Part shown: one piece after another, positions 25,143 to 32,748 of the stretch
How the letters are laid out: each line of letters starts with the position of its first letter
How positions within the stretch are numbered: the first letter of the stretch is position 1
DNA from: Rhodospirillales bacterium URHD0017
GTDB taxonomy: Bacteria > Pseudomonadota > Alphaproteobacteria > Reyranellales > Reyranellaceae
Reading direction: 5' to 3'
NCBI GenBank assembly: GCA_900110395.1
Contig: FODP01000002.1
Coordinates: 434,001-498,000, forward strand
DNA length: 64,000 bases
Program-made: the position numbers and the translations under genes
The notes under the pieces: model-generated
The model's database searches: none
What the model was told of the DNA's origin: nothing
The model's input: the letters and a program-made list of their open reading frames with translations, nothing else

Positions 25143-26114
25143 ATGAGCGAAAAACCCAGGGAAAGCACTGAGGGTGTTGCTGAAGCAGCAAGCGCGCCTC
25201 AGCAGACTGCTTCGCGCTTTAAAGAATGGTGGAAGTACCGGCAGCTTTCCATCAATACGCTAGCCTACGCGTGCTTCCTGCTACTGCTGATTATCATCGG
25301 GGGCGCCACACTTGTCGAAATCATATCGCGCGTTTCGATGGCCACTTTCCTTCGAAGCGAGATTGTTTCCCTGCAAGCCTCCTTGGCGCAAGGAGGATCC
25401 GCAACTGCCGCCAGCATAGTGGTCGAACCACCGTCACCGGCCATGACCAATAGGGGGGTTCCAATTCCGCCAACGGTGAACCCACAAAATGAAATTGATC
25501 TGTCGTCGGTGGCATATCGTCAAAGGCGCTTAACCGAAGCGAAAATCCAACTAGCCAAGCTGAACATGCTGTCGGCTGTTGGAACAGTGGGCTTCTGCGA
25601 GTCACTCTGGTTTATTGTCCACGACTTGCGTTCCGTTATAACTGCGTCTTGCCACGGATCTTATTTCAACCCGGCCTACGGCCCCCGTGACGACCTGCTA
25701 ACCGCACTGACAGAATTTAGATCATGGAGTGACGAGGCTCTGTTCCTTGCGTTGGCGATTTGCAGCGGGGCAATTGGGGCGCTAATCGCTGGACTACGTA
25801 CCGTCCAATTCACTCTGTTTCGGGACTTATCCCTCGGCATCGCTTCTGGCTTCATAGTCTATCTTGGTATGAAGGGCGGCAGGCATGTGTTTTTGCTCAA
25901 CGCAACCGAGGGGCCAACTTTGCTCAACCCATATGCTTATGCCTTCGCGGGCATTTTGGTTGGACTGTTTACGGAGAGAGCATACGCGTTGTTGTCTAGT
26001 CTCATAGATGAACTCGAGCATCGCCTGCGGGGAGCTGTCGCGACAAACCCACAAACCACGGCAAATGCCGACGGCGGCATGGCGACTTCGCCACCCAAGC
26101 AACCTGGCATGTAA
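25143..26114 (+). CDS. multi-pass membrane protein of accessory region
   Basis: A 323-residue protein with a hydrophobic segment near residues 36-58 (AYACFLLLLIIIGGATLVEII), a loop of about 100 residues, and about four more hydrophobic segments between residues 150 and 290 (for example ALFLALAICSGAIGALIAG). A short soluble tail follows. The ATG at 25143 follows GGGGGATGG. Base composition is clearly less GC-rich than the housekeeping genes, which together with the flanking tRNA repeats suggests acquisition by transfer. No family recognised; a sensor or effector membrane protein of a mobile region is possible. Confidence 0.7.
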   Translation: MSEKPRESTEGVAEAASAPQQTASRFKEWWKYRQLSINTLAYACFLLLLIIIGGATLVEIISRVSMATFLRSEIVSLQASLAQGGSATAASIVVEPPSPAMTNRGVPIPPTVNPQNEIDLSSVAYRQRRLTEAKIQLAKLNMLSAVGTVGFCESLWFIVHDLRSVITASCHGSYFNPAYGPRDDLLTALTEFRSWSDEALFLALAICSGAIGALIAGLRTVQFTLFRDLSLGIASGFIVYLGMKGGRHVFLLNATEGPTLLNPYAYAFAGILVGLFTERAYALLSSLIDELEHRLRGAVATNPQTTANADGGMATSPPKQPGM

Positions 26115-26360
26115 GCTACATTCTTGGTCGCCCCCACCTAGCCAGCCTTCGGACTAACGCATGAGGCGCACAGCAGCGCGCCACCCATCGCCAGTCGCCG
26201 TCGACTAGCCGTCCGGTATTCACCAACTGCGGCGCACCAAGCCACGCTACTGCTGGTGGCGTTGGCTGATTTCGACTCGTGTAAAAACAGGACAAGATCA
26301 ATCGTTCTTGAGGATACGCCTCCTGAAGCTTGAGGAACTTTCGTCGGTGACACTCTCAAG

Positions 26361-26408
26361 CACGCACGCTTTCGAAGCGTGTACCTTAAACCACTCGGCC
26401 ACCTGTCC
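26361..26408 (-). pseudogene. 5' half of a tRNA-Ser, anticodon CGA
   Basis: About 48 nt corresponding to the 5' acceptor strand, D-arm and anticodon arm of tRNA-Ser. The variable arm, T-arm and 3' acceptor strand are missing, so no functional tRNA can form. It is likely a recombination remnant marking one end of an inserted segment. Confidence 0.75.
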
Positions 26409-26441
26409 TGACCCTCCTGCGCCAAGGCTTCGGAGGGTGAA
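26361..26441. repeat. 81-bp direct repeat, right copy
   Basis: It matches 24320-24400 except at 26374 and 26383. The first change turns the anticodon from GGA to CGA. The sequence loses all similarity to the tRNA immediately beyond the anticodon arm, at 26360. Confidence 0.85.
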
Positions 26442-26530
26442 CCGTGCGGCCCGTCGAGGAACTCGATGATGTGGAAGCCTTCATCCAGCGAGTCGAACAG
26501 TGCCTGATAGCGGTTCGCGGGTGTGCTTAC
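26439..26530 (-). pseudogene. fragment of a PAS-domain signalling protein
   Basis: The minus-strand frame reads NRYQALFDSLDEGFHIIEFLDG, matching the start of PAS domains in histidine kinases and diguanylate cyclases (LFxSxDEGFxIIE). The frame runs straight into the tRNA-derived repeat at 26441, where PAS similarity stops. No start codon, ribosome site or kinase domain is present. It appears to be a gene broken by the event that placed the repeat. Confidence 0.45.
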
Positions 26531-26643
26531 CCTCGCATCACAGCCAGGATGTCACGTGGGACAGCATCTGCATTGCGGAAGCTGCGTGCAAGAACCACGC
26601 GGCGGCGTTTCTCGCTCAGGAATAGGGCTGGGAAGTCGGCCAA

Positions 26644-26691
26644 TTAGCCCAGCAGGACGAACCGCACCCCGGGCCGCGCCACGCCGTTCCC
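26644..26691 (-). pseudogene. duplicate of the 3' end of a gamma-glutamyltransferase gene
   Basis: The frame ends GVARPGVRFVLLG-stop, against GLARSGVRFVLPG-stop at the end of the intact gene at 32749. Only the last dozen codons are similar. A 21-bp stretch (26652-26672) is identical to 32757-32777 in the same orientation and register, with 7 more matching bases after a 2-bp mismatch. Confidence 0.6.
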
Positions 26692-26754
26692 GGCGTCCGG
26701 CCACGGCCGGCATTTCGCACAACGTCGAGGACGTCAGACCCAGCAGGCTGCTTA

Positions 26755-27522
26755 TCAGGTGGAAAGGAGTTCGTCCGATGGATTATTCTGCCGCCATTCG
26801 GCCACCAGGATCAGTTTTTCGGCAGCCAGCCGAAATGCCTTGTTGTACTGACCCTTCTTCAACAATTCCCGGGCGCGCTCCCGAAAAAGCGTGCTCTCGT
26901 TGCGAACAACAAAGATCTTGATCGCCCGCATCACGAACTGCTCGTCAATCAGATTGTGATTCGATTTGTCGAAGACGAACTCGAGATTGTCGATCTCAGT
27001 GTACAGGTACATGTCGACCACTATCTCGGACCCACCGTCCCTTTCAGGGGCCAATCCTGTCAACGCACCAGAGAAAGCTGACTGGACATAGGGTTTAAGT
27101 AGCTTCGAATGCTCCAAGATAAGTGCGTTGGCGGCATCCTTGCGCTTAAGTGCATCATCCACCGTAGTGTTCAATCTTGTACGGCGCCATGTTTGATAGG
27201 CCGCGACGACACCCAGACTGCCAACGGCAAAGGCCGGGATTGCTGTGCCTCCCTTGGACAGCAGATCGAAATAGTAGCATCCAATGAGAAGGACAGCGCT
27301 CGGGATAACAAACGGCACCACTGAGAATCGGAGCGCGTACTTCTCAATATATCGCTCAAGCCTTGACCACCAGTTTCTACGGTCAGGTACAAAACCCAGA
27401 TCAACGAGCAGGTCGTCACGCACATCCTCAAAGCGATCCGCATGCCGGAGAGCGAGGTCCAGTTCCGCCAGCCGCTCGTGATCGCGACGCCGGATATTGT
27501 AGACTTCTTCCGCGATACTCAT
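26755..27522 (-). CDS. membrane protein with two transmembrane segments
   Basis: A 255-residue protein. A charged helical N-terminus (about 1-62) is followed by two hydrophobic segments at about 66-86 (FSVVPFVIPSAVLLIGCYYF) and about 92-110, then a soluble helical domain of about 145 residues ending in charged helices. The layout recalls small two-TM proteins with cytoplasmic sensor or effector domains, but no family is recognised. Its ATG overlaps the methyltransferase stop by 4 nt, so it is the last gene of the island operon. Less GC-rich than the chromosome around it. Confidence 0.7.
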   Translation of the reverse strand: MSIAEEVYNIRRRDHERLAELDLALRHADRFEDVRDDLLVDLGFVPDRRNWWSRLERYIEKYALRFSVVPFVIPSAVLLIGCYYFDLLSKGGTAIPAFAVGSLGVVAAYQTWRRTRLNTTVDDALKRKDAANALILEHSKLLKPYVQSAFSGALTGLAPERDGGSEIVVDMYLYTEIDNLEFVFDKSNHNLIDEQFVMRAIKIFVVRNESTLFRERARELLKKGQYNKAFRLAAEKLILVAEWRQNNPSDELLST

Positions 27523-28481
27523 GTCTGTGATCGAAGCGAAAAATACGCTTGAGGCACATCAATATCGCGCTTGGTGGGAAAACCCAGATAGTCGGTCTGA
27601 TCAATCGCAAAGCCCACTCGCCTGAAAAGATCTTCCCATTCGTCCATGCGCTTGTACGTACAGGGCATCTCCACGTCCTTGAAACCAGCGAGCAGTTGCA
27701 CCGCAACAAAGTCCAGAACGACCTGTACGTCGTAGGCATCCGTCAACGCATACACCTCCGAGTTCGACGCCAACTCCTGCCAAGTATCCGCAACTTGTTC
27801 ATTATCAAAACGTGCCTTCCGTTCAGCCGAGCATGAATCTTCAAGGACGATAAGGCGTGACGTTGGCGCCAGGCCCTCCTTGATGCTTCTCAAGGTTCGC
27901 GTTACCCAGTAATCACTGGAATGGTGCAGCACATACAGCAACAGAATGGTGTCGAACTTGGGTTGACGCTGCATCCAGTCACCCAATTCAAGATGGCTTA
28001 TCCTGGCAAACTCAAGGTTGTTGCGTTTGCCGATCGCCACTCGCTCATTCCATTCTGGCTCGAATCCTGCGGCATCGATTCCGGTGGCTTCATCGGCCAG
28101 ACCGGAAGAGACCAACTGCGCGGTAACGCAGCCGCGGCCACAGCCGATATCCAGGCATCGTCCCAGTCTCGAGGAAGGAACAATCTTCCTCAAGACCTGC
28201 TCATGCATGTACTCCCACCTCGTCGCCTCATAGTCCAGAAAGTACACGCGGTTGAGATGCACTCTCCAGGAAGTCTGGAACTTCGAGATCGCTGAATTGA
28301 GTTCATCGCCGGTAGTCCTAGTGGTGATTGCATTCAGAAGTGAGTGTACATCGGCAATGCATCCGCGCTCGGCGCCGAACGATGCAAGCGAACGCGTCAG
28401 ACGAGCTCTCACGAACTGGCGCACACTTTCGGAGCGCAGCGCCAGACCAAGCCTCACCACATACTCAGTTTCCACCTTCAT
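27519..28481 (-). CDS. class I SAM-dependent methyltransferase
   Basis: A 320-residue protein. A helical N-terminal domain (about 1-105) precedes a Rossmann methyltransferase core with motif I CLDIGCGRGCVTAQL near residue 110-124, the acidic residue after strand beta-2 in GIDAAGFEPEW, and the motif IV region ILLLYVLHHSSD near 182-193. It transfers a methyl group from S-adenosylmethionine to an unknown acceptor. ATG 28481 is preferred over the upstream TTG because GAGGAG lies 9 nt before it. It lies 26 nt after the ABC ATPase and overlaps the next membrane protein. A methyltransferase inside an ABC importer operon is unusual. Confidence 0.82.
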   Translation of the reverse strand: MKVETEYVVRLGLALRSESVRQFVRARLTRSLASFGAERGCIADVHSLLNAITTRTTGDELNSAISKFQTSWRVHLNRVYFLDYEATRWEYMHEQVLRKIVPSSRLGRCLDIGCGRGCVTAQLVSSGLADEATGIDAAGFEPEWNERVAIGKRNNLEFARISHLELGDWMQRQPKFDTILLLYVLHHSSDYWVTRTLRSIKEGLAPTSRLIVLEDSCSAERKARFDNEQVADTWQELASNSEVYALTDAYDVQVVLDFVAVQLLAGFKDVEMPCTYKRMDEWEDLFRRVGFAIDQTDYLGFPTKRDIDVPQAYFSLRSQT

Positions 28482-28507
28482 CCTACCGTTCTCCTCACTT
28501 CGCGGCG

Positions 28508-29602
28508 TCAACTTCCCAACCTGTCGATGCGTCGCTCATCGCGATCATAGAACGTCACCGTATCAGGCCTGAGAGTTACGCCACATCGGTCCTTCATATT
28601 CGCAGCAAGATCAGAAGACACATCAGCGACCACCCTGAAGTCCTGCCGTGAGACACTCGCCAGTTCACACCTGGTATGGGCGCCCAGAAAGGTCTTTGAA
28701 AGTACCGAGAACGTTGTGCCACCGGGATCCACCTCGACACTCGAGGGACGGCAAACACACCACTCAGCACCCGCCTGTCGAATCTTGTCCTCTTCGACAC
28801 GAAGCGGCATCAATCGGTACTGATGCTCGGACAGCTTCCATTTGTTGATGTGCCCCGCGATCGCGGCCACAGTCACGTTTGGTGCGCGCTGAAAGAGTTC
28901 GGTGGCAGTCGAGAAAAGGATCTTCTTGTCATAGATCAAGACGATCTTTGAAGCCAGGTAGGCGGCTTCGGAGAAGTCGTGCGTCACCAGGAGCGTGGTT
29001 ACTCTCGACTGCTCCTGCCATCGTTTCAGATACTCCATGAGTTGCCATCGAATGCGGTAGTTGAGCGCCGCCTTGAATGGTTCATCGAGAAGCAGAACCT
29101 TACTGTCGGAGCAGTTTGCCAGTGTTCGTATGATTGCGGCGCGTTGGTACTCACCACCGCTCAGATCAGTAGCCAGTGTCTTCGTATCGCCGTCCAAGCC
29201 GAACTTTTCGACCATGCCGGCAACTGCAGCAATTGTTCGGTTCAATTCATCACGGCTCGTTTTTGCCGCACGTCGCGCCGCAAGCGCGTTCTGCTCAATG
29301 GTCTTGCCTGGAAACAAGGCTGGCGCCTGGAAAAGCATCGAAACCCCCCTGTCTTCAGGAGCCAGGTGCGTTACACGATTGTTGCCAACAAAGATCTCTC
29401 CAGAATCCGGCCTGTCAAAACCCGCAATAAGGCGGAGAAGAGAAGTCTTGCCGGCACCAGAAGTGCCGAGAAGCGCAACGCACTCGCCTGCCTCCAGCTC
29501 AAAGCAGGCACGATTGAAGATGTGGCGGTCATAACCGCGACTCCTCGAGCCTGGAATGCTGAAGCAAATGTCTTTCAATTCAAGATCAAGGACCTTTGAC
29601 AT
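28508..29602 (-). CDS. ABC importer ATP-binding protein with TOBE-like C-terminal domain
   Basis: A 364-residue ATPase powering an importer. It has Walker A GTSGAGKTS near residue 46-54, Q-loop LFQAPALFPGK near 90, signature LSGGEYQRAA near 148-157, Walker B VLLLDEPF near 168-175 and the switch His in VTHDF near 207. Residues about 245-364 form a beta-rich regulatory domain as in MalK- or FbpC-type ATPases. It is 27 nt downstream of the fused permease on the same strand and serves that permease and the binding protein. Confidence 0.9.
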   Translation of the reverse strand: MSKVLDLELKDICFSIPGSRSRGYDRHIFNRACFELEAGECVALLGTSGAGKTSLLRLIAGFDRPDSGEIFVGNNRVTHLAPEDRGVSMLFQAPALFPGKTIEQNALAARRAAKTSRDELNRTIAAVAGMVEKFGLDGDTKTLATDLSGGEYQRAAIIRTLANCSDSKVLLLDEPFKAALNYRIRWQLMEYLKRWQEQSRVTTLLVTHDFSEAAYLASKIVLIYDKKILFSTATELFQRAPNVTVAAIAGHINKWKLSEHQYRLMPLRVEEDKIRQAGAEWCVCRPSSVEVDPGGTTFSVLSKTFLGAHTRCELASVSRQDFRVVADVSSDLAANMKDRCGVTLRPDTVTFYDRDERRIDRLGS

Positions 29603-29629
29603 GAATGTCCCTCTTGAGCTGACTTCTAC

Positions 29630-31285
29630 CTATGATCGCATCGACAGGACAAAAGTTGAGATTCTTCTGGCCATCCAAAGCGTCGTCGAAAGTGATGCGG
29701 CCAGTACAACTGGCACCATCATGGACAGAACGGCTCCCGCGGCGAGGACGCTATAGTTGGTGCTATAGCCACCGATGGTAGTAGCAACCTCGACAGCAAA
29801 GGGTCGCCAGGGTTCAGTTGTTGTCCAGCGGCTGTTAAGGAAGAGTTCGTTCCATACGTAGGCAAACACGAGCACAAACACGATCAGTACGGACCGGTCA
29901 TCCTGGCCCAGATGCGCCCCTGCGAATGCGTGCCGGCGGTTTCTGAATTCAAGCAGCAACTGCTCATATCGATTCCGATTGCCGAACTTGAGCAACATGT
30001 AGGCTCCGGCAAAGCCGAGTGCAAAACCGCTCAAGACTGAGGTAGTGCAGAACGCCAAGAAGTCGAAGGAAACATGCGCGAATCGTGACCAGATCGCCAC
30101 AGCCGTAAAGGCGGCGAACGCCGGCAACACAAAAATCGCGATGCTCGCTACGACAAATCGGCGTTCCACTACCGCATCGAACCTCGTGATCAATTGGTAC
30201 ATCGTGTTGAACGCCAGTACGGTTGAACCGACCGCAGTCATCGCGAAGAAGCCAATACTTTGCCGAAAGTTGATCCGCTGGCTGCGCCAGAGCTCAGCAA
30301 AACTCTCGAGCGTCAAATGGTCCGGCAGAAACTGGTAGCGCCCGGCGATCGCGGCATCGGAGGATTGGAGTGCGACGAGCACGAGCCAAACGGCGGGCAG
30401 TAAAAGTACGACGAATACAAGGCCAATCGTCACTTTCTGCCACTTGTCACGAATGTGGGTTCGCCGCTGACCGCTTGCCGGAACCTCTAGGTGCTTCGGC
30501 GCGGTCACAGATCGAAATACGAAGACCAGCAATATCGAGAAGGCCAGTACCTGCAGGAGGGCGAGGAAGACCGCGTAACCGGCATCGCCATAGTGCGTGT
30601 ACTCCTCAAGGGCATACATGGCGAATGTCTTTGTTGCGTCGTCGGTGTACCCCTGGCCATAAAGAAGCTTGATGTAGTCACCCTTGCGCAGCCAATCCAA
30701 GACCCTTAGTGCCACGTACAACAACACGATGCGAGAAATCGCAGGCCAGACTATCAACCGCCATTGCTGCAGCCGGGACATACCCTCGAGTTGTGCTTCG
30801 TGAAATAGGGCGTCGGGAATGCGTTCGATTCGAATAATCGCAAACAGGAAAAGAAGGCTCACCCATTGCCAGGTATCAATCAGAACCAGCAGTGACCAAG
30901 CACCCCAAACTGAACTCAGGAACCAGCTCAGATCTGTCGGTCCCATGGAGGGCGACACAAGCACATAGAAGGCAGCTGCCGGCGCAATCGTTCCGCATGC
31001 GAATGGCAACGCTAACGCTGCCTTAGTGAGTAATGAGGCTGTTCTGACAAATAATGTAACTACAAGAAGAAGCAGCAGCTGCAAGGCGATGGAAGCAAGG
31101 CACAAGCCCGCCGTTGTGCTGATACTTCGCAACAGTCTTTGATCGGAACTGGCCAACGCCAGATGAGCGCCAACGTCGCCAACGGCGCCTACAAGGCCAA
31201 GAATGAGAATGCCGCCGAACGATACGATGAAATAGTAGCTCGCCCGGTGCAGGCCTGATGACAATGCTTCCAGTCTATCCTTCAT
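29630..31285 (-). CDS. ABC importer permease, two permease domains fused
   Basis: A 551-residue inner-membrane protein with about 12 hydrophobic segments, equivalent to MalF plus MalG type permeases in one chain. The first half has a normal ATPase-docking EAA loop (EAQLEGMSRLQQWRLIVWP near residue 183-201). In the second half the corresponding loop (near EFRNRRHAFAGAHLGQDD) does not keep the E-A-A---G pattern, although the following helix with WNELFL is typical. Fused permeases of this size occur in iron and thiamine importers. The start overlaps the binding-protein stop by 4 nt. Confidence 0.85.
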   Translation of the reverse strand: MKDRLEALSSGLHRASYYFIVSFGGILILGLVGAVGDVGAHLALASSDQRLLRSISTTAGLCLASIALQLLLLLVVTLFVRTASLLTKAALALPFACGTIAPAAAFYVLVSPSMGPTDLSWFLSSVWGAWSLLVLIDTWQWVSLLFLFAIIRIERIPDALFHEAQLEGMSRLQQWRLIVWPAISRIVLLYVALRVLDWLRKGDYIKLLYGQGYTDDATKTFAMYALEEYTHYGDAGYAVFLALLQVLAFSILLVFVFRSVTAPKHLEVPASGQRRTHIRDKWQKVTIGLVFVVLLLPAVWLVLVALQSSDAAIAGRYQFLPDHLTLESFAELWRSQRINFRQSIGFFAMTAVGSTVLAFNTMYQLITRFDAVVERRFVVASIAIFVLPAFAAFTAVAIWSRFAHVSFDFLAFCTTSVLSGFALGFAGAYMLLKFGNRNRYEQLLLEFRNRRHAFAGAHLGQDDRSVLIVFVLVFAYVWNELFLNSRWTTTEPWRPFAVEVATTIGGYSTNYSVLAAGAVLSMMVPVVLAASLSTTLWMARRISTFVLSMRS

Positions 31286-32538
31286 TGCCTTTGCAGTATC
31301 CGGTTCAGCTCAGTCGTCAGCCGTCGGGAATACACTTCATCTGACGATGGCTGAGCCAAATAGCCGGTAACCGCCCGACTGATTGCCTCTTCAATTTGCG
31401 ACCATCGCTCTGTTCGATCGCGAGGCGTAGACCGCTCAAGCGCCGTCCGTATTTCCGCAAAGTACGGCTTCTTCCGTGCGAGCACGTCAAATACTGATTG
31501 GCGAGTGGGCGAACGCCCCTCATCCGCAACACGTTCCTGTTGGTCCAGAAGCCACACCAGAAAGCCCTGCGCCGCTTCGGATTGCGTGGAGGCTCGCGGA
31601 ATTCCAAGCAGCCAATTGCCGATCATCGAGGTCGCAGGCGTTGCCGATCCCTTCACTTCAGGCGGAAGGGCAATAGTCCACTTTGGCGGTGCACTGCCTG
31701 GCCGTGGCCTAATCAGCTCCGGAATGGCAATTGGCCAGTTGAGCTGCATAAGCGCTCGGCCTCCAACCAGGGCAGACGTCATTTCGGGCCAATCGAAATT
31801 GATAGCCCCAGGTGGACTGAGATCCCTTAGCTCGCCATAGGTCCGCAGGGCTCCCTGAAACAGCCTTTCATCAAAAACTGAGGTCAGACGACCACTTGGA
31901 CTCCTGTCCGTGATGCGCCCACCACTACTCCAGTAGATTGGCAGGAAATCGCTTACCACCGGGGCTCCCGCCCGCCCACGGATCGCGTAACCATACCGGT
32001 TCAGTTGCGGCGCCCTCTCTTGACGCGCCATGTCAATGAGTTCGTCCCAAGTCTTTGGCGCATTGCCCTTCATCAGGTCAGTTCTGATGAACAGGAGCTG
32101 GGTGTTTCCGACAAAGGGCAATGCTTTCAGCACACCTGTCTTGTACGGGTCCTTTCCAAGCGCGAGGCTAGCAGGAACGATATCTTCCAAAAGACTCTGC
32201 GAGACTCCTCGAAGTGGCGCCAGATCTGGCGCGAGCTGCGGAAACCAGGGGTCATCTATCATGACCAAGTCAAACTTCGACCTACCACTGGCTGCAGACG
32301 TCAGGAGTTCTTGCCGAAGATCGTTGTAAGAAAACTCAACGAGGCGAACAGGTACTTCGTTGTACGTCTTGCACGCCTCACGAATTGCCTTCCCCTCCGG
32401 TGCAGCGTTTATCGCGACAACGATTGGCGGCTTGCTGCCTATCTTTTCGGAAGCGCAAAAATTGTTGTCCGCCTGTGCACGCCCGAAAATCAGCAGTGCG
32501 GTAAGCCCGACAACTATGCCCAGTGGTTGGTTTCGCAC
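31282..32538 (-). CDS. ABC importer extracellular solute-binding protein (family 1-like)
   Basis: A 418-residue periplasmic protein. The GTG at 32538 gives a signal peptide (VRNQPLGIVVGLTALLIFG, cleavage after AQA); a TTG at 32577 is the longer alternative. The mature domain has the sugar-type family 1 pattern: VAINAAPEGKAI, FDLVMIDDPWFPQLAPDL, LPFVGNTQLLFIRTDLM and TWDELIDMA. It would capture a sugar-like or polar solute and pass it to the fused permease. It is the first gene of the island operon; no clear promoter was found in the AT-richer region upstream. Ligand unknown. Confidence 0.85.
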   Translation of the reverse strand: MRNQPLGIVVGLTALLIFGRAQADNNFCASEKIGSKPPIVVAINAAPEGKAIREACKTYNEVPVRLVEFSYNDLRQELLTSAASGRSKFDLVMIDDPWFPQLAPDLAPLRGVSQSLLEDIVPASLALGKDPYKTGVLKALPFVGNTQLLFIRTDLMKGNAPKTWDELIDMARQERAPQLNRYGYAIRGRAGAPVVSDFLPIYWSSGGRITDRSPSGRLTSVFDERLFQGALRTYGELRDLSPPGAINFDWPEMTSALVGGRALMQLNWPIAIPELIRPRPGSAPPKWTIALPPEVKGSATPATSMIGNWLLGIPRASTQSEAAQGFLVWLLDQQERVADEGRSPTRQSVFDVLARKKPYFAEIRTALERSTPRDRTERWSQIEEAISRAVTGYLAQPSSDEVYSRRLTTELNRILQRQ

Positions 32539-32748
32539 GAATCCCCACTTTCGCTGCCACGCAAGATTGACAAACAAATTAGCAGCGCGCCAGCAGAGAG
32601 TGTAACAGTGCGTTCTAATTCAATCGCCTTATAGTTGGCAGCCGTCAGCTAGCTCACCCCTCTACATCTACGCCAAAGTGCGGCAAGCCACCTTTCCGGC
32701 CCACTGGCGTGGCTACAACCTGCCGACAAGGGCGAGGGAGTTCCCGAC

